Translations under genes and position numbers: made by a program
Notes under the pieces: generated by a model
The model's input: only the letters and a program-made list of their open reading frames with translations
The model's database searches: none
What the model was told of the DNA's origin: nothing
Shown here: positions 16,847 through 25,090 of the stretch, one piece after another
Numbering within the stretch: the stretch's first letter is position 1
Layout: each line of letters begins with the position of its first letter
DNA from: an uncultured Eubacteriales bacterium
GTDB lineage: Bacteria > Bacillota > Clostridia > Christensenellales > CAG-917
Direction of reading: 5' to 3'
NCBI GenBank assembly: GCA_900545885.1
Contig: URAF01000002.1
Coordinates: forward strand, 99,951 to 163,950
DNA length: 64,000 nt

Positions 16847-18154
16847 ATGTCCGATTATCTTTCCATAACTCCCGAACAGAAAGAGGAAATGCTTTCCGTC
16901 GTGGGGGTGAACTCGACGTCCGAACTTTACAAGGACGTGCCCGAAGTTTTGCGCAAACGCAAAGTCGTGCTTGCCGACGGCAAAAGTCAGCAGGAAGTCT
17001 ACGATATATTTGCGGAATTTGCGTCGCGCAACAAAGTTTACGACAGCGTTTTTCTCGGGGCGGGCAGTTATAACCACTACATACCGTCCGTTGTCAAAAG
17101 CATAACTTCGCGCGAAGAATTCGTGACGTCGTACACACCTTATCAGGCGGAAATGTCGCAGGGCATTTTGCAAGCGATATTCGAATATCAGACGATGATA
17201 TGCGAACTCACGGGTATGGACGTCAGCAACGCGTCGCACTATTCGGGCGCGACTGCGGCGGCGGAAGGTTGCATTATGTGCGCAGACAGAGTGAAGAAGG
17301 TCGTGACGTTCGACAACGTCAACCCCGACACTCTCGACACTTTGCGTACGTATCTCACCGCACGCAATATTGAACTTACGGTCGTCCCCGCAGAGGGCGG
17401 CAAAGCCGTGTTGCCCGAAAATCCGATTGCGGGCGCGACGGTGTACTTCGAGTCGCCGAACTACTACGGACTGCTTGAAGACGCGGAAGAACTCATAAAG
17501 GCGGCAAAAGCCGCGAATTGCAAAGTCGTTATGGGGTGCAATCCGTTGTCGCTTGCGCTGTTCCGTTCTCCCGCCGAACTGGGCGCGGACGTAGCCGTGG
17601 GCGACGGACAGCCTTTCGGTATGCCTATGAGTTTCGGCGGACCGTATCTCGGTTATATGGCGGCAAAGAAAGAGTATATGCGTAAACTGCCGGGAAGAAT
17701 TGTGGGCGAAACCACGGACGCCGCGGGCGAACGTGCGTACGTTCTCACTTTGCAGGCGCGCGAACAGCATATACGCCGCGAAAAAGCGACATCCAACATC
17801 TGTTCCAACGAAGCGCTTTGCGCTCTTACAGCCGCGGTTTATCTCTCGGCTATGGGCAAAGAAGGCGTGAAAAACGTTGCCGTGACCTGCGCGTCAAACG
17901 CGCACTATCTTGCAGCAGAACTTGAAAAAGTCGGTGCGAAGAGGTTTTACGGCGGAGAGTTTTTCCACGAGTTCGTCACGATTACTCCGCACAAGGCGGC
18001 GGCAATCGTCCGTGCTCTCGACAAACAGAACATTCTCGGCGGACTTGTTCTCGACGAACACAGAATTCTGTGGTGCTGTACCGAAATGAACAAAAAAGCC
18101 GATATGGACAAGGTCGTCAAGGTTGTGGAGGAAGTGTATGCAAACGGTCTTTGA
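16847..18154 (+). CDS. gcvPA: Glycine dehydrogenase subunit 1 (P protein, N-terminal subunit)
   Basis: A 435-residue subunit of the heterotetrameric P protein used by Bacillota and archaea. Family features: SDYLSITPEQKEEML start, FLGAGSYNHYIPSVV, TPYQAEMSQGILQAIFEYQTMICELTGMDVSNAS, and SFGGPYLGYMAAKKEYMRKLPGR. It lacks the PLP lysine, which is in subunit 2, and builds the active-site interface. I chose ATG 16847, which has GGAG upstream, over a GTG at 16841. It overlaps gcvPB by 17 bases. Confidence 0.94.
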   Translation: MSDYLSITPEQKEEMLSVVGVNSTSELYKDVPEVLRKRKVVLADGKSQQEVYDIFAEFASRNKVYDSVFLGAGSYNHYIPSVVKSITSREEFVTSYTPYQAEMSQGILQAIFEYQTMICELTGMDVSNASHYSGATAAAEGCIMCADRVKKVVTFDNVNPDTLDTLRTYLTARNIELTVVPAEGGKAVLPENPIAGATVYFESPNYYGLLEDAEELIKAAKAANCKVVMGCNPLSLALFRSPAELGADVAVGDGQPFGMPMSFGGPYLGYMAAKKEYMRKLPGRIVGETTDAAGERAYVLTLQAREQHIRREKATSNICSNEALCALTAAVYLSAMGKEGVKNVAVTCASNAHYLAAELEKVGAKRFYGGEFFHEFVTITPHKAAAIVRALDKQNILGGLVLDEHRILWCCTEMNKKADMDKVVKVVEEVYANGL

Positions 18155-19559
18155 GAAATCCGTAAAGGGTAAACAAGGCGTGACAATCGCGCCTCTGCAA
18201 GTCGAAAAATACGAGTTCGACGGCAAATATCTGCGTGAAGATTTGCGCCTTCCCGAACTTGCCGAAGTGGACGTAGTGCGCCATTACACCGCGCTTTCGA
18301 AACGTGCTTTCGGAGTGGACGACGGGTTCTATCCGTTGGGTTCGTGCACTATGAAATACAACCCCAAACTGCACGAAGAAATAGCCGCGCTGAAAGGATT
18401 TGCAAACGTGCACCCGTTGACGCGTGCCGACAGAGCGCAGGGTTCACTTGCCGTAATTGATACTTTAAACGCTTATCTTGCGGGAATTACGGGTATGGAC
18501 GCAGTTACGCTTCAACCCTGTGCGGGAGCGCACGGAGAGTATACGGCGTTGCTTCTGATAAGCAAATATCACAAGAGCAGAGGCGATTTCAAGCGCACCA
18601 AAATTCTGGTGCCAGACAGCGCGCACGGAACAAATCCCGCGTCGGCGGCAATGGCGGGGTTCGAAGTCGTATCCGTCAAATCCGACAGCGAACAGGGCGT
18701 TGACCTCGACGACCTCAGACGACTGGTCGGCGACGACACCGCGGCGCTTATGCTCACCAATCCGACAACTCTCGGACTGTTCGAAAAGAACATTCTGGAA
18801 ATTGCCGAAATCGTACACGGCGCGGGCGGTCTTATGTATTACGACGGAGCAAACCTCAACGCAATTATGGGTGTTGTCCGCCCCGGCGATATGGGGTTCG
18901 ACCTCGTTCACCTCAACCTGCACAAGACCTTCTCCACGCCTCACGGCGGCGGCGGTCCCGGTTCGGGTCCCGTCGGTTGCAAGGCGGCGCTTGCTCCCTT
19001 CCTGCCCAATCCGCGCGTGATACGCACGGAAAGAGGGTTCCGCTACGGCAACGGAAAGAACTCCGTCGGCAAGGTCAGCGCGTTTTACGGCAACTTCGGC
19101 GTTTACGTCAAAGCCCTTGCGTACATTGTGACGCTCGGCGGAGTGGGATTGCGTGCCGCGTCGGAAACCGCCGTTCTCAACGCTAACTATCTGCGTGAAA
19201 AGATAAGCCGTTTTTATCCCGTCGATACGTCGAGACCCTGTATGCACGAGTTCGTGGTGTCCATGAAGAAACTGAAAGACGAAACGGGCGTGTCCGCAAT
19301 CGACGTCGCAAAAGCAATGATAGACCGCGGCATTCACCCGCCGACAATGTATTTCCCGCTCATTGTGGAAGAAGCGCTTATGTTCGAGCCTACGGAAACG
19401 GAAAGCAAGGAAACTCTTGACCGCGCGGCGGAAGTTTTCGGCGAAATCGTTGCGACTGCATACAGCGCGCCCGAAACTTTGCACGACGCACCCCATAATG
19501 CGGCAATCCGTCGTCCCGACGAAGTCAAAGCGGCGAGAAATCCCGTTGTCAGGGGATAG
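18138..19559 (+). CDS. gcvPB: Glycine dehydrogenase subunit 2 (P protein, PLP subunit)
   Basis: A 473-residue PLP-dependent subunit that decarboxylates glycine and passes the aminomethyl group to the H protein. Recognisable parts are YPLGSCTMKYNPK, LQPCAGAHGEYT, DSAHGTNPASAAMAGF, DGANLNAIMG, the PLP-lysine segment HLNLHKTFSTPHGGGGPGSG and HEFVVSMK. The ATG at 18138 follows GGAGG by 6 bases and lies inside the end of gcvPA. It is the last gene of the lplA-lpdA-gcv cluster; no clear terminator follows in the next 200 bases. Confidence 0.94.
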   Translation: MQTVFEKSVKGKQGVTIAPLQVEKYEFDGKYLREDLRLPELAEVDVVRHYTALSKRAFGVDDGFYPLGSCTMKYNPKLHEEIAALKGFANVHPLTRADRAQGSLAVIDTLNAYLAGITGMDAVTLQPCAGAHGEYTALLLISKYHKSRGDFKRTKILVPDSAHGTNPASAAMAGFEVVSVKSDSEQGVDLDDLRRLVGDDTAALMLTNPTTLGLFEKNILEIAEIVHGAGGLMYYDGANLNAIMGVVRPGDMGFDLVHLNLHKTFSTPHGGGGPGSGPVGCKAALAPFLPNPRVIRTERGFRYGNGKNSVGKVSAFYGNFGVYVKALAYIVTLGGVGLRAASETAVLNANYLREKISRFYPVDTSRPCMHEFVVSMKKLKDETGVSAIDVAKAMIDRGIHPPTMYFPLIVEEALMFEPTETESKETLDRAAEVFGEIVATAYSAPETLHDAPHNAAIRRPDEVKAARNPVVRG

Positions 19560-19748
19560 GGTAAAGGATAAGGTAAAAACGCAAAGTGAAATAATTTGAA
19601 GTGAGTGCGGTTGGCGGGTAACGCGATATTCGTACCCGATATGCTTGACAGCTATGGGTAACACCTACGCGCAACAGATATGCGTGTGCGATAACGTAAT
19701 ATACAAATCGAATTATGCGTACACCGCACTCAAAAGTAAGGTCGTATA

Positions 19749-19777
19749 TTTACATACGGCGGTCGGTATGATATAAT
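19749..19777 (+). promoter_or_regulatory. Sigma-A promoter
   Basis: TTTACA (19749-19754) and TATAAT (19772-19777) are 17 bases apart, ahead of the two small genes that follow. Confidence 0.75.
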
Positions 19778-19808
19778 TGATACGAAAAAAGCCTTAGGGA
19801 GGTTCAAT

Positions 19809-20042
19809 ATGGCTAAATCCAAGAAAGCAAAGAAAGACTATTTCGGTCTGCCTTACATCGTCAGCGTTATTCTGGCGATTATCCCCGTGACGGCGTGGCT
19901 CCTCGGCGCAATCACCCGTTTCTCGGAAGGTAAAATCGTCGCAGGCATCATTCGCCTTATCGGTCTCGGACTCCTCATCTGGATTGTCGACATCATCATA
20001 ATGATTACCAAGAAACAAATCTGGCGTTTGCTCCCCGTCTGA
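19809..20042 (+). CDS. Small two-helix membrane protein
   Basis: A 77-residue protein: a Lys-rich N-terminus (MAKSKKAKKDYFGLPY), two hydrophobic helices at about residues 17-36 and 45-67 separated by a Gly/Arg loop (RFSEGKIVAGIIRL), and a short basic tail. This resembles TM2-type or YqaE-type small membrane proteins but without a definite match. AGGGAGGT precedes the ATG and a strong promoter lies 30 bases upstream, so it is probably well expressed. The next small gene begins one base after the stop. Confidence 0.75.
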   Translation: MAKSKKAKKDYFGLPYIVSVILAIIPVTAWLLGAITRFSEGKIVAGIIRLIGLGLLIWIVDIIIMITKKQIWRLLPV

Positions 20043-20043
20043 T

Positions 20044-20226
20044 ATGACATACGTTTCGTTGAACGGAAGCAAAGAATTTTACGACTTGAAGCAAGCACTT
20101 GACGAGCTTGCTTTTTGTCATTATCCCGTAACCGTTTCGAGCGCGGAAGAAAGTCGGCTTTTCGACTCGTTCGACTCTGCGCGGGAGTACGTTGAGTCGC
20201 TGTTCGGCAAAAGCACGACGCTTTGA
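20044..20226 (+). CDS. Small hypothetical protein
   Basis: A 60-residue acidic soluble protein with no recognised motif; it contains an alpha-helical stretch (KEFYDLKQALDELAF) and a second one near FDSFDSAREYVESLF. Its ATG starts one base after the upstream stop and there is no separate ribosome site, so translation would be coupled. A terminator follows at 20334. Codon use matches the neighbours, which favours a real gene over chance. Confidence 0.55.
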   Translation: MTYVSLNGSKEFYDLKQALDELAFCHYPVTVSSAEESRLFDSFDSAREYVESLFGKSTTL

Positions 20227-20333
20227 CGCCGACTTGACGCTTTGACGCGTGCGTGACAGGGCTCATCGCTTTCCGTAAATGCACGCAGACGCAAAACTAA
20301 GCGACATGCAACAAAAATATGACAAACCGTACG

Positions 20334-20361
20334 ACACCGCCTTGCAAGGCGGTGTTTTTTT
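20334..20361 (+). terminator. Intrinsic terminator
   Basis: ACACCGCCTT and AAGGCGGTGT form a near-perfect stem followed by seven T. Confidence 0.88.
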
Positions 20362-20487
20362 GCGCAAAAATCACCGATGTGACGATTTAAGCCTTCTTTA
20401 ATTAAAAGAGTAAATACTCTGTCTTTGTTTGCAGCAAAATCAAGACTTGAAAAGAAAAAATTGCATTTTATTCGACATATGTACGAT

Positions 20488-20512
20488 TATAATATTATTT
20501 GTAATAATATTA
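20488..20512 (+). promoter_or_regulatory. Putative promoter -10 overlapped by a perfect operator-like palindrome
   Basis: TAATATTATT, 3 bases, AATAATATTA form a perfect 10-base inverted repeat (20490-20512). A TATAAT (20488-20493) overlaps its left arm; a matching -35 is weak. The position, 50-70 bases before the ligase start, suits a repressor site. Confidence 0.5.
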
Positions 20513-20561
20513 GCCGAATATATGGTAAAAATTTCGCAAATTGTGGTAAAGTAGAATCGTT

Positions 20562-22163
20562 ATGGAAAAGAGTATGACGTGCTACGAAATGCTGATAAGG
20601 AATTGTGACCCTAGCGGTCACGTGATATTCGACAATCACGACATTCCGATGTCATTGTTTCTGTCGCACATAGAGAGTTTTGCTCATTCGCTTAAAAATT
20701 TAGGGTTTGAAAAGGGCGACGTCCTTACCATTTATCTCCCGACCTGCCCGCAGGCGGTAGTGGCTTTTTACGCGTGTTCCAAACTCGGCGTCGTCGCGAA
20801 CATCGTTCACCCGCTAATCCCTCTTGCTTCGCTCAAAGAGAATATGCAACGGTTAGGCTCCAAAGGGCTGATGTTTTACGATATTCTCGTGAAGGATCAC
20901 AGGGAACTCAAAGACCTCGGACAACAAGTGCTCATCAAGTGTTCGGTGTCCAACTACGTGCGGGTCAGAAAACTCGCATATTCGATATATGCGTTGACAA
21001 GACACAAGCCCGCGCAGGGTACGTTGTCTTACTCCAAGCTCGTGTGGCACAATCCCATGGAAGTTTTCCACGACCTTGTGGAAGGTGAAGGCGAGGACGT
21101 CGTTTGCACAATGCACAGCGGCGGCACCACGGGCGAACCGCGTATAGTAAGATTGCAGAACGACGCGCTCAACCGTTTGAGCGTATCGCTGGAAAAAATG
21201 TACACCCGCAAGGAACGCAAAGGAGAATTCGGCGTGGTTGCGCTGCCCATTTTCCATGCGTACGGGCTGGGCGTTGCAATTCACACCTGCCTTACCAACG
21301 GTTACAGCGTCATACTGATGCCGAAGTTCTGGCCGAAAGTCATCAACAAGTATATAAGACGCTACAACGTCACTTTCTTTGCGTGCGTTCCGATAATGAT
21401 AAGAAAAATGATGGAATGCAACAACTTCCGCGGACGTCACCTTGCCAAGCTCAAAGACGTTTGGTGCGGCGGCGACGTTGTGTCCGAACCCTTTGTCGAG
21501 TACGTTGATACGGTTCTCGACGCGTACGGTTCGACGGCACGCGTCATGCGCGGTTACGGACTTACGGAAGTGGCGTCGGTTTGCGCCGTCAACACTTTCG
21601 AGAACTACAAAAAGAAAAGCTGCGGCAAACCCATTCCCGATACCGAAATCGAAATCTGGGACGACGACGGCAACGTGTTGAAACAAAACACCGTAGGTGA
21701 AATCGTAATCGTGTCCGATTGCGCAATGAAAGGTTACGTCGGAGACGATACGGGAGTTATCGAGAAAAACGGCAAAAAGTACGTGAAAACGGGCGACCTC
21801 GGCATATTGGACGACGAAGGGTATCTTTTCGTTTATGACAGAAAGAAGCGTTCAGTCAAAATTTCCGCTGTCAACGTTTTCCCGTCCGAAATCGAGGACG
21901 TGGTAAAACAGTTGCCGGTTGTCGACGAGGCGTGCGCGGTGGGTTATCACTACAACGAAAAGGCGTACATCAAACTGTTCGTAACGCTTACGGACCCTGC
22001 CGCCGATAAGCATGCCGTCAAGAAACAGATTATCGAGCATTGCGAAAAGCATCTTATCAAATATTCCGTTCCAAAGGTCATAGAGATTATCAACGAAATG
22101 CCGAGAACCAATATCGGCAAAATCGACTACAAAAAGTTAAGCATAAATCAGAGGTTGAAATGA
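20562..22163 (+). CDS. AMP-dependent acyl-CoA synthetase/ligase
   Basis: A 533-residue ANL-superfamily enzyme that activates a carboxylic acid with ATP and usually passes it to CoA. Visible motifs: the P-loop-like CTMHSGGTTGEPRIVRL (residues about 185-201), the aromatic/Gly segment MRGYGLTEVASVCAVN, the ATP-binding VKTGDLGILDDEGYLFVYDRKKRSVKISAVNVFPSEIE hinge, and the C-terminal catalytic lysine in TNIGKIDYKKL. Specificity cannot be read. No ribosome site precedes the ATG at 20562. Its TGA overlaps the ATG of a membrane acyltransferase-like gene, so ligase and acyltransferases probably work together. Confidence 0.88.
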   Translation: MEKSMTCYEMLIRNCDPSGHVIFDNHDIPMSLFLSHIESFAHSLKNLGFEKGDVLTIYLPTCPQAVVAFYACSKLGVVANIVHPLIPLASLKENMQRLGSKGLMFYDILVKDHRELKDLGQQVLIKCSVSNYVRVRKLAYSIYALTRHKPAQGTLSYSKLVWHNPMEVFHDLVEGEGEDVVCTMHSGGTTGEPRIVRLQNDALNRLSVSLEKMYTRKERKGEFGVVALPIFHAYGLGVAIHTCLTNGYSVILMPKFWPKVINKYIRRYNVTFFACVPIMIRKMMECNNFRGRHLAKLKDVWCGGDVVSEPFVEYVDTVLDAYGSTARVMRGYGLTEVASVCAVNTFENYKKKSCGKPIPDTEIEIWDDDGNVLKQNTVGEIVIVSDCAMKGYVGDDTGVIEKNGKKYVKTGDLGILDDEGYLFVYDRKKRSVKISAVNVFPSEIEDVVKQLPVVDEACAVGYHYNEKAYIKLFVTLTDPAADKHAVKKQIIEHCEKHLIKYSVPKVIEIINEMPRTNIGKIDYKKLSINQRLK

Positions 22164-23425
22164 ACGAGGCATTGACAAGCGACGCCGTAAATCTCGGCGC
22201 CGACCCCGCCGCAATAACCCCCGAAAAACCGAAACGTATAAGAAGTATCGACCGTTTCAGAGGTTTTTGCGTGTTTTCAATGGTAATATTCCAGTTTTTG
22301 TCGCATTTCCCGAGTCTGGGATTTCTGTCCCGACTTGCGGTGCACGACATAAACCAGGGCATTGTCATTCTGCCCGGAATGACGCTCGCCGACATCATCG
22401 CGCCTGCATTTATTTTCGCAATAGGGCTGACCTACGCGCTGTCGTTTTACAACTGGCTCGGTAAATTCGGTCTGAAAAGCGCGATAATCCATTATGTGGA
22501 AAGAGCGCTTGCGCTCGTCGGTATAGGCGCTTTTACGGAAATTTCGCTGAACGTTGTGGAAGCCGCAAGCGGCAGACCGCTCAACGAAGTCGACATAACT
22601 TGTCTTGTGTTCGGTTCGATTGCCATTGTCGGCATTATTCTCGTCGTGGTTTCGGGCTGTACCAAAAACAAGCTGTTCAGGAAAATTTCCTCGCAGGTAC
22701 TGTACATTTCGCTCTCGTGCATGGGTATTGTCGACCTTGTCGTCAGCGCAATCGACTACGCCTACATCGCGGCTGGCGGTCAGGCTGTTTACAACTACTG
22801 GCTGACCTTGCAGGGCATAGGCGTTGCGATACTCATCGCTCTTCCTTTTGTCCGTTCAAAAGCGTGGCTCAAAGCTCTGGTCGCGCTCATTCTCACAATC
22901 GGATTTTCCGTTTATCATCAGACGGGCGACAACGCAATCTATCTCGAAGTAATGCCTCACGGCGGCATTATGGGAACTCTCGGCTGGGGCGCAATGCTTC
23001 TCTTCGATATGGCGATTGCCGACGTATATTTCGAAAGAAGCAAACCTATGTCGTACGCGTTGTCCCTTTTCTTCCTTGTGCTGGGAATATACCTCGTTCA
23101 GTGGCTCGGACCCATTACGATGGGCACTTGCAGTCCTACGTTTATTCTCGTCGGCACGGGGTTGAGCGGAGCCGTGTTCGCTCTCTTCGACGTGGTGGAC
23201 AGATTCCGTCCCGCCCGATTCGATTTCCTTGCGTGGTGGGGTAAAAACCCGATTATCCTCTTCCTCGTCGAATTCTTCTTCGTCGGGATTTACACGATGG
23301 TACTTCCCGCCGCAGCTACGACGGACGCACCGCTTTGGCTCGCCATAATTCAGGGCGTGCTTATGACCGCGTTGCTTACCGCCTTCACCTACTGGCTGTC
23401 CAAGAGAAAGGCAATCAGCGTCTGA
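22160..23425 (+). CDS. HGSNAT/DUF5009-like membrane acyltransferase (first paralog)
   Basis: A 421-residue protein with about ten to twelve membrane helices. After a soluble N-terminus of about 35 residues it carries RSIDRFRGFCVFSMV, the family signature of heparan-alpha-glucosaminide N-acetyltransferase-like and related acyltransferases, followed by DIINQG-like LPGMTLADIIAPAFIFAIGLTY. These enzymes move an acyl group from cytoplasmic acyl-CoA across the membrane to a sugar amine or hydroxyl. The ATG overlaps the ligase stop (ATGA). A second paralog follows 39 bases downstream. Confidence 0.8.
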   Translation: MNEALTSDAVNLGADPAAITPEKPKRIRSIDRFRGFCVFSMVIFQFLSHFPSLGFLSRLAVHDINQGIVILPGMTLADIIAPAFIFAIGLTYALSFYNWLGKFGLKSAIIHYVERALALVGIGAFTEISLNVVEAASGRPLNEVDITCLVFGSIAIVGIILVVVSGCTKNKLFRKISSQVLYISLSCMGIVDLVVSAIDYAYIAAGGQAVYNYWLTLQGIGVAILIALPFVRSKAWLKALVALILTIGFSVYHQTGDNAIYLEVMPHGGIMGTLGWGAMLLFDMAIADVYFERSKPMSYALSLFFLVLGIYLVQWLGPITMGTCSPTFILVGTGLSGAVFALFDVVDRFRPARFDFLAWWGKNPIILFLVEFFFVGIYTMVLPAAATTDAPLWLAIIQGVLMTALLTAFTYWLSKRKAISV

Positions 23426-23464
23426 TGCCTTTCGCCGACGCCAATCACAACCAAAGGAGATTAT

Positions 23465-24784
23465 ATGGAAAAGGTTTACGATACCGACCTCACGCAGAAC
23501 GCGGTAGCATTGGTGCCCGAACACGAAATGCTCACCGTAGACAGCGTGAAAAAAGAAAGAATTCTGTCGATTGACAGGTTCCGCGGACTTTGTATGTTCG
23601 CAATGGTGTGTTCTTATTTTCTGGGACTGTTCAGCGGAGCGTTCGAGGCTTTCGCTCCCATAATCACGCATTTCAGAGACGGCATGGACACCGAAGGTAT
23701 ATTCATGCTGTTGCCCGGAATGTCATTTGCCGACCTCTTCGCGCCCATGTTCATATTCGTCATCGGATTGTCCATGGTTCACAGTTTCAGGTCGCGCGAA
23801 AAAAGATACGGAACGACCAGAGCGTTTGTCCAGCTTGCCGCAAGATTTGCGGGCATAATCGGCATGGGCATGGTAATTGCCGGACTTGAATCCGGTTGGA
23901 GCGGAGTCATAAGCGGCGACTGGGCGAACTTCGACGCCATACCTCACAAAGCCGTTCAGATTTTCGCGGCATGGTTCGTGCTCCAATGCTGCCTGCTTGT
24001 TCTGCTCATCGTTTCGCGTTTCTTCAAGAGCGACAAAATCAAGAAACCCGTCGAAAACGTGTTCAGGTTCAGCCTTGTGGTGGCGGGTGTGCTCGGCGTT
24101 TACTTCATTCTCGTTGCAACCGCCGAAAAATTCACGCCTCCCGAAGCGCCCCGTTACGGCGACTGGGTGTGGGACGTTCTTCCTCACATAGGACTTTCGG
24201 GACTGCTTGCGCTTCCTTTCCTCAAATTCAACAAGTGGGGCAGACTTGCGGCGGCGGCCGTTCTGTTCTTCGTAATGGCGGTGCTTTACGAAAACGGACT
24301 TTATCCGCAGGGTTCTAGCATTGTCGAAGGCGGTTTCATAGGCGGCTTCGGCGGAGCGCAGATTGTGCTTCTCGGCACAGTGTTCTCCGACCTCAAAGAC
24401 GACAAATCCTACTGGGTGCTCACGTCATTGGTTCTTCTCGTCGCCGTGTTCTGCGCGGTTTCGCTCGGACTTCACGTTGCAAAGAGAGGATATACGCCCA
24501 CTTACTGCTGGTTCAGCGCAGGTGTTGCCGCGGTTATCTGGGGCGCGTTCAACCTCATCAACAAATGGCAACCCAAGTTTGATTTCCTCAAAGTTTGGGG
24601 CGCAAACGCAATCGTCACTTACATCACGACAATTCTCGTATGCATGATTGTCGGAATGTTCAAGGGCGACGAGGCGGCGGCTATGTCCGCGGGTGCGGCG
24701 GTTTCCATCGTGCTTGTTGTGCTTGCAGTCTACACCGTTGTACAGACAATCCTCGACAAAAAGAAAATTTACATCAGAGTTTAA
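23465..24784 (+). CDS. HGSNAT/DUF5009-like membrane acyltransferase (second paralog)
   Basis: A 439-residue paralog of the preceding gene: it shares ILSIDRFRGLCMFAMVCSYF and LLPGMSFADLFAPMFIFVIGLS and the same overall helix pattern. Sequence identity seems moderate, so the pair is old and may form a heterodimer or act on different acceptors. AAAGGAG precedes the ATG. It ends the ligase operon; a strong terminator follows. The substrate (envelope glycan or teichoic acid) is inferred from the type of enzyme only. Confidence 0.8.
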   Translation: MEKVYDTDLTQNAVALVPEHEMLTVDSVKKERILSIDRFRGLCMFAMVCSYFLGLFSGAFEAFAPIITHFRDGMDTEGIFMLLPGMSFADLFAPMFIFVIGLSMVHSFRSREKRYGTTRAFVQLAARFAGIIGMGMVIAGLESGWSGVISGDWANFDAIPHKAVQIFAAWFVLQCCLLVLLIVSRFFKSDKIKKPVENVFRFSLVVAGVLGVYFILVATAEKFTPPEAPRYGDWVWDVLPHIGLSGLLALPFLKFNKWGRLAAAAVLFFVMAVLYENGLYPQGSSIVEGGFIGGFGGAQIVLLGTVFSDLKDDKSYWVLTSLVLLVAVFCAVSLGLHVAKRGYTPTYCWFSAGVAAVIWGAFNLINKWQPKFDFLKVWGANAIVTYITTILVCMIVGMFKGDEAAAMSAGAAVSIVLVVLAVYTVVQTILDKKKIYIRV

Positions 24785-24824
24785 CATTTGCGGAAATCTG
24801 ATTGTCGAAACAACCGATAATCCG

Positions 24825-24864
24825 AAAAAGCCGCGCACAACCGTGCGCGGCTTTGTGTTTTTAA
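24825..24864 (+). terminator. Intrinsic terminator
   Basis: AAAGCCGCGCAC pairs with GTGCGCGGCTTT around a short loop, followed by GTGTTTTT. Confidence 0.88.
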
Positions 24865-24950
24865 CATTATTTAATACTTCGTGTATAGAATTTGCCTTAA
24901 AAGCCGTTACTCAAAATATATAAGTATTATAATTTGACGTCCGTATTTGG

Positions 24951-24980
24951 GTTGACATATAACTTGTGTCAACATATAAT
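24951..24980 (+). promoter_or_regulatory. Consensus sigma-A promoter containing an operator palindrome
   Basis: TTGACA (24952-24957), 17 bases and TATAAT (24975-24980) match the consensus exactly. The inverted repeat GTTGACA / TGTCAAC (24951-24957 and 24967-24973) covers the -35 box and most of the spacer, a layout typical of MarR-type repression. It drives the two ABC exporter genes. Confidence 0.8.
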
Positions 24981-25090
24981 GCATATACGTTGCAATACAA
25001 ATATTAACTGTTGATTATAAATTTACACGCGCCTGCACGCAACGCTTCGGCGCTTTGTGCTTCCGTATTGCGTGAACGGAGAGAATTTTT

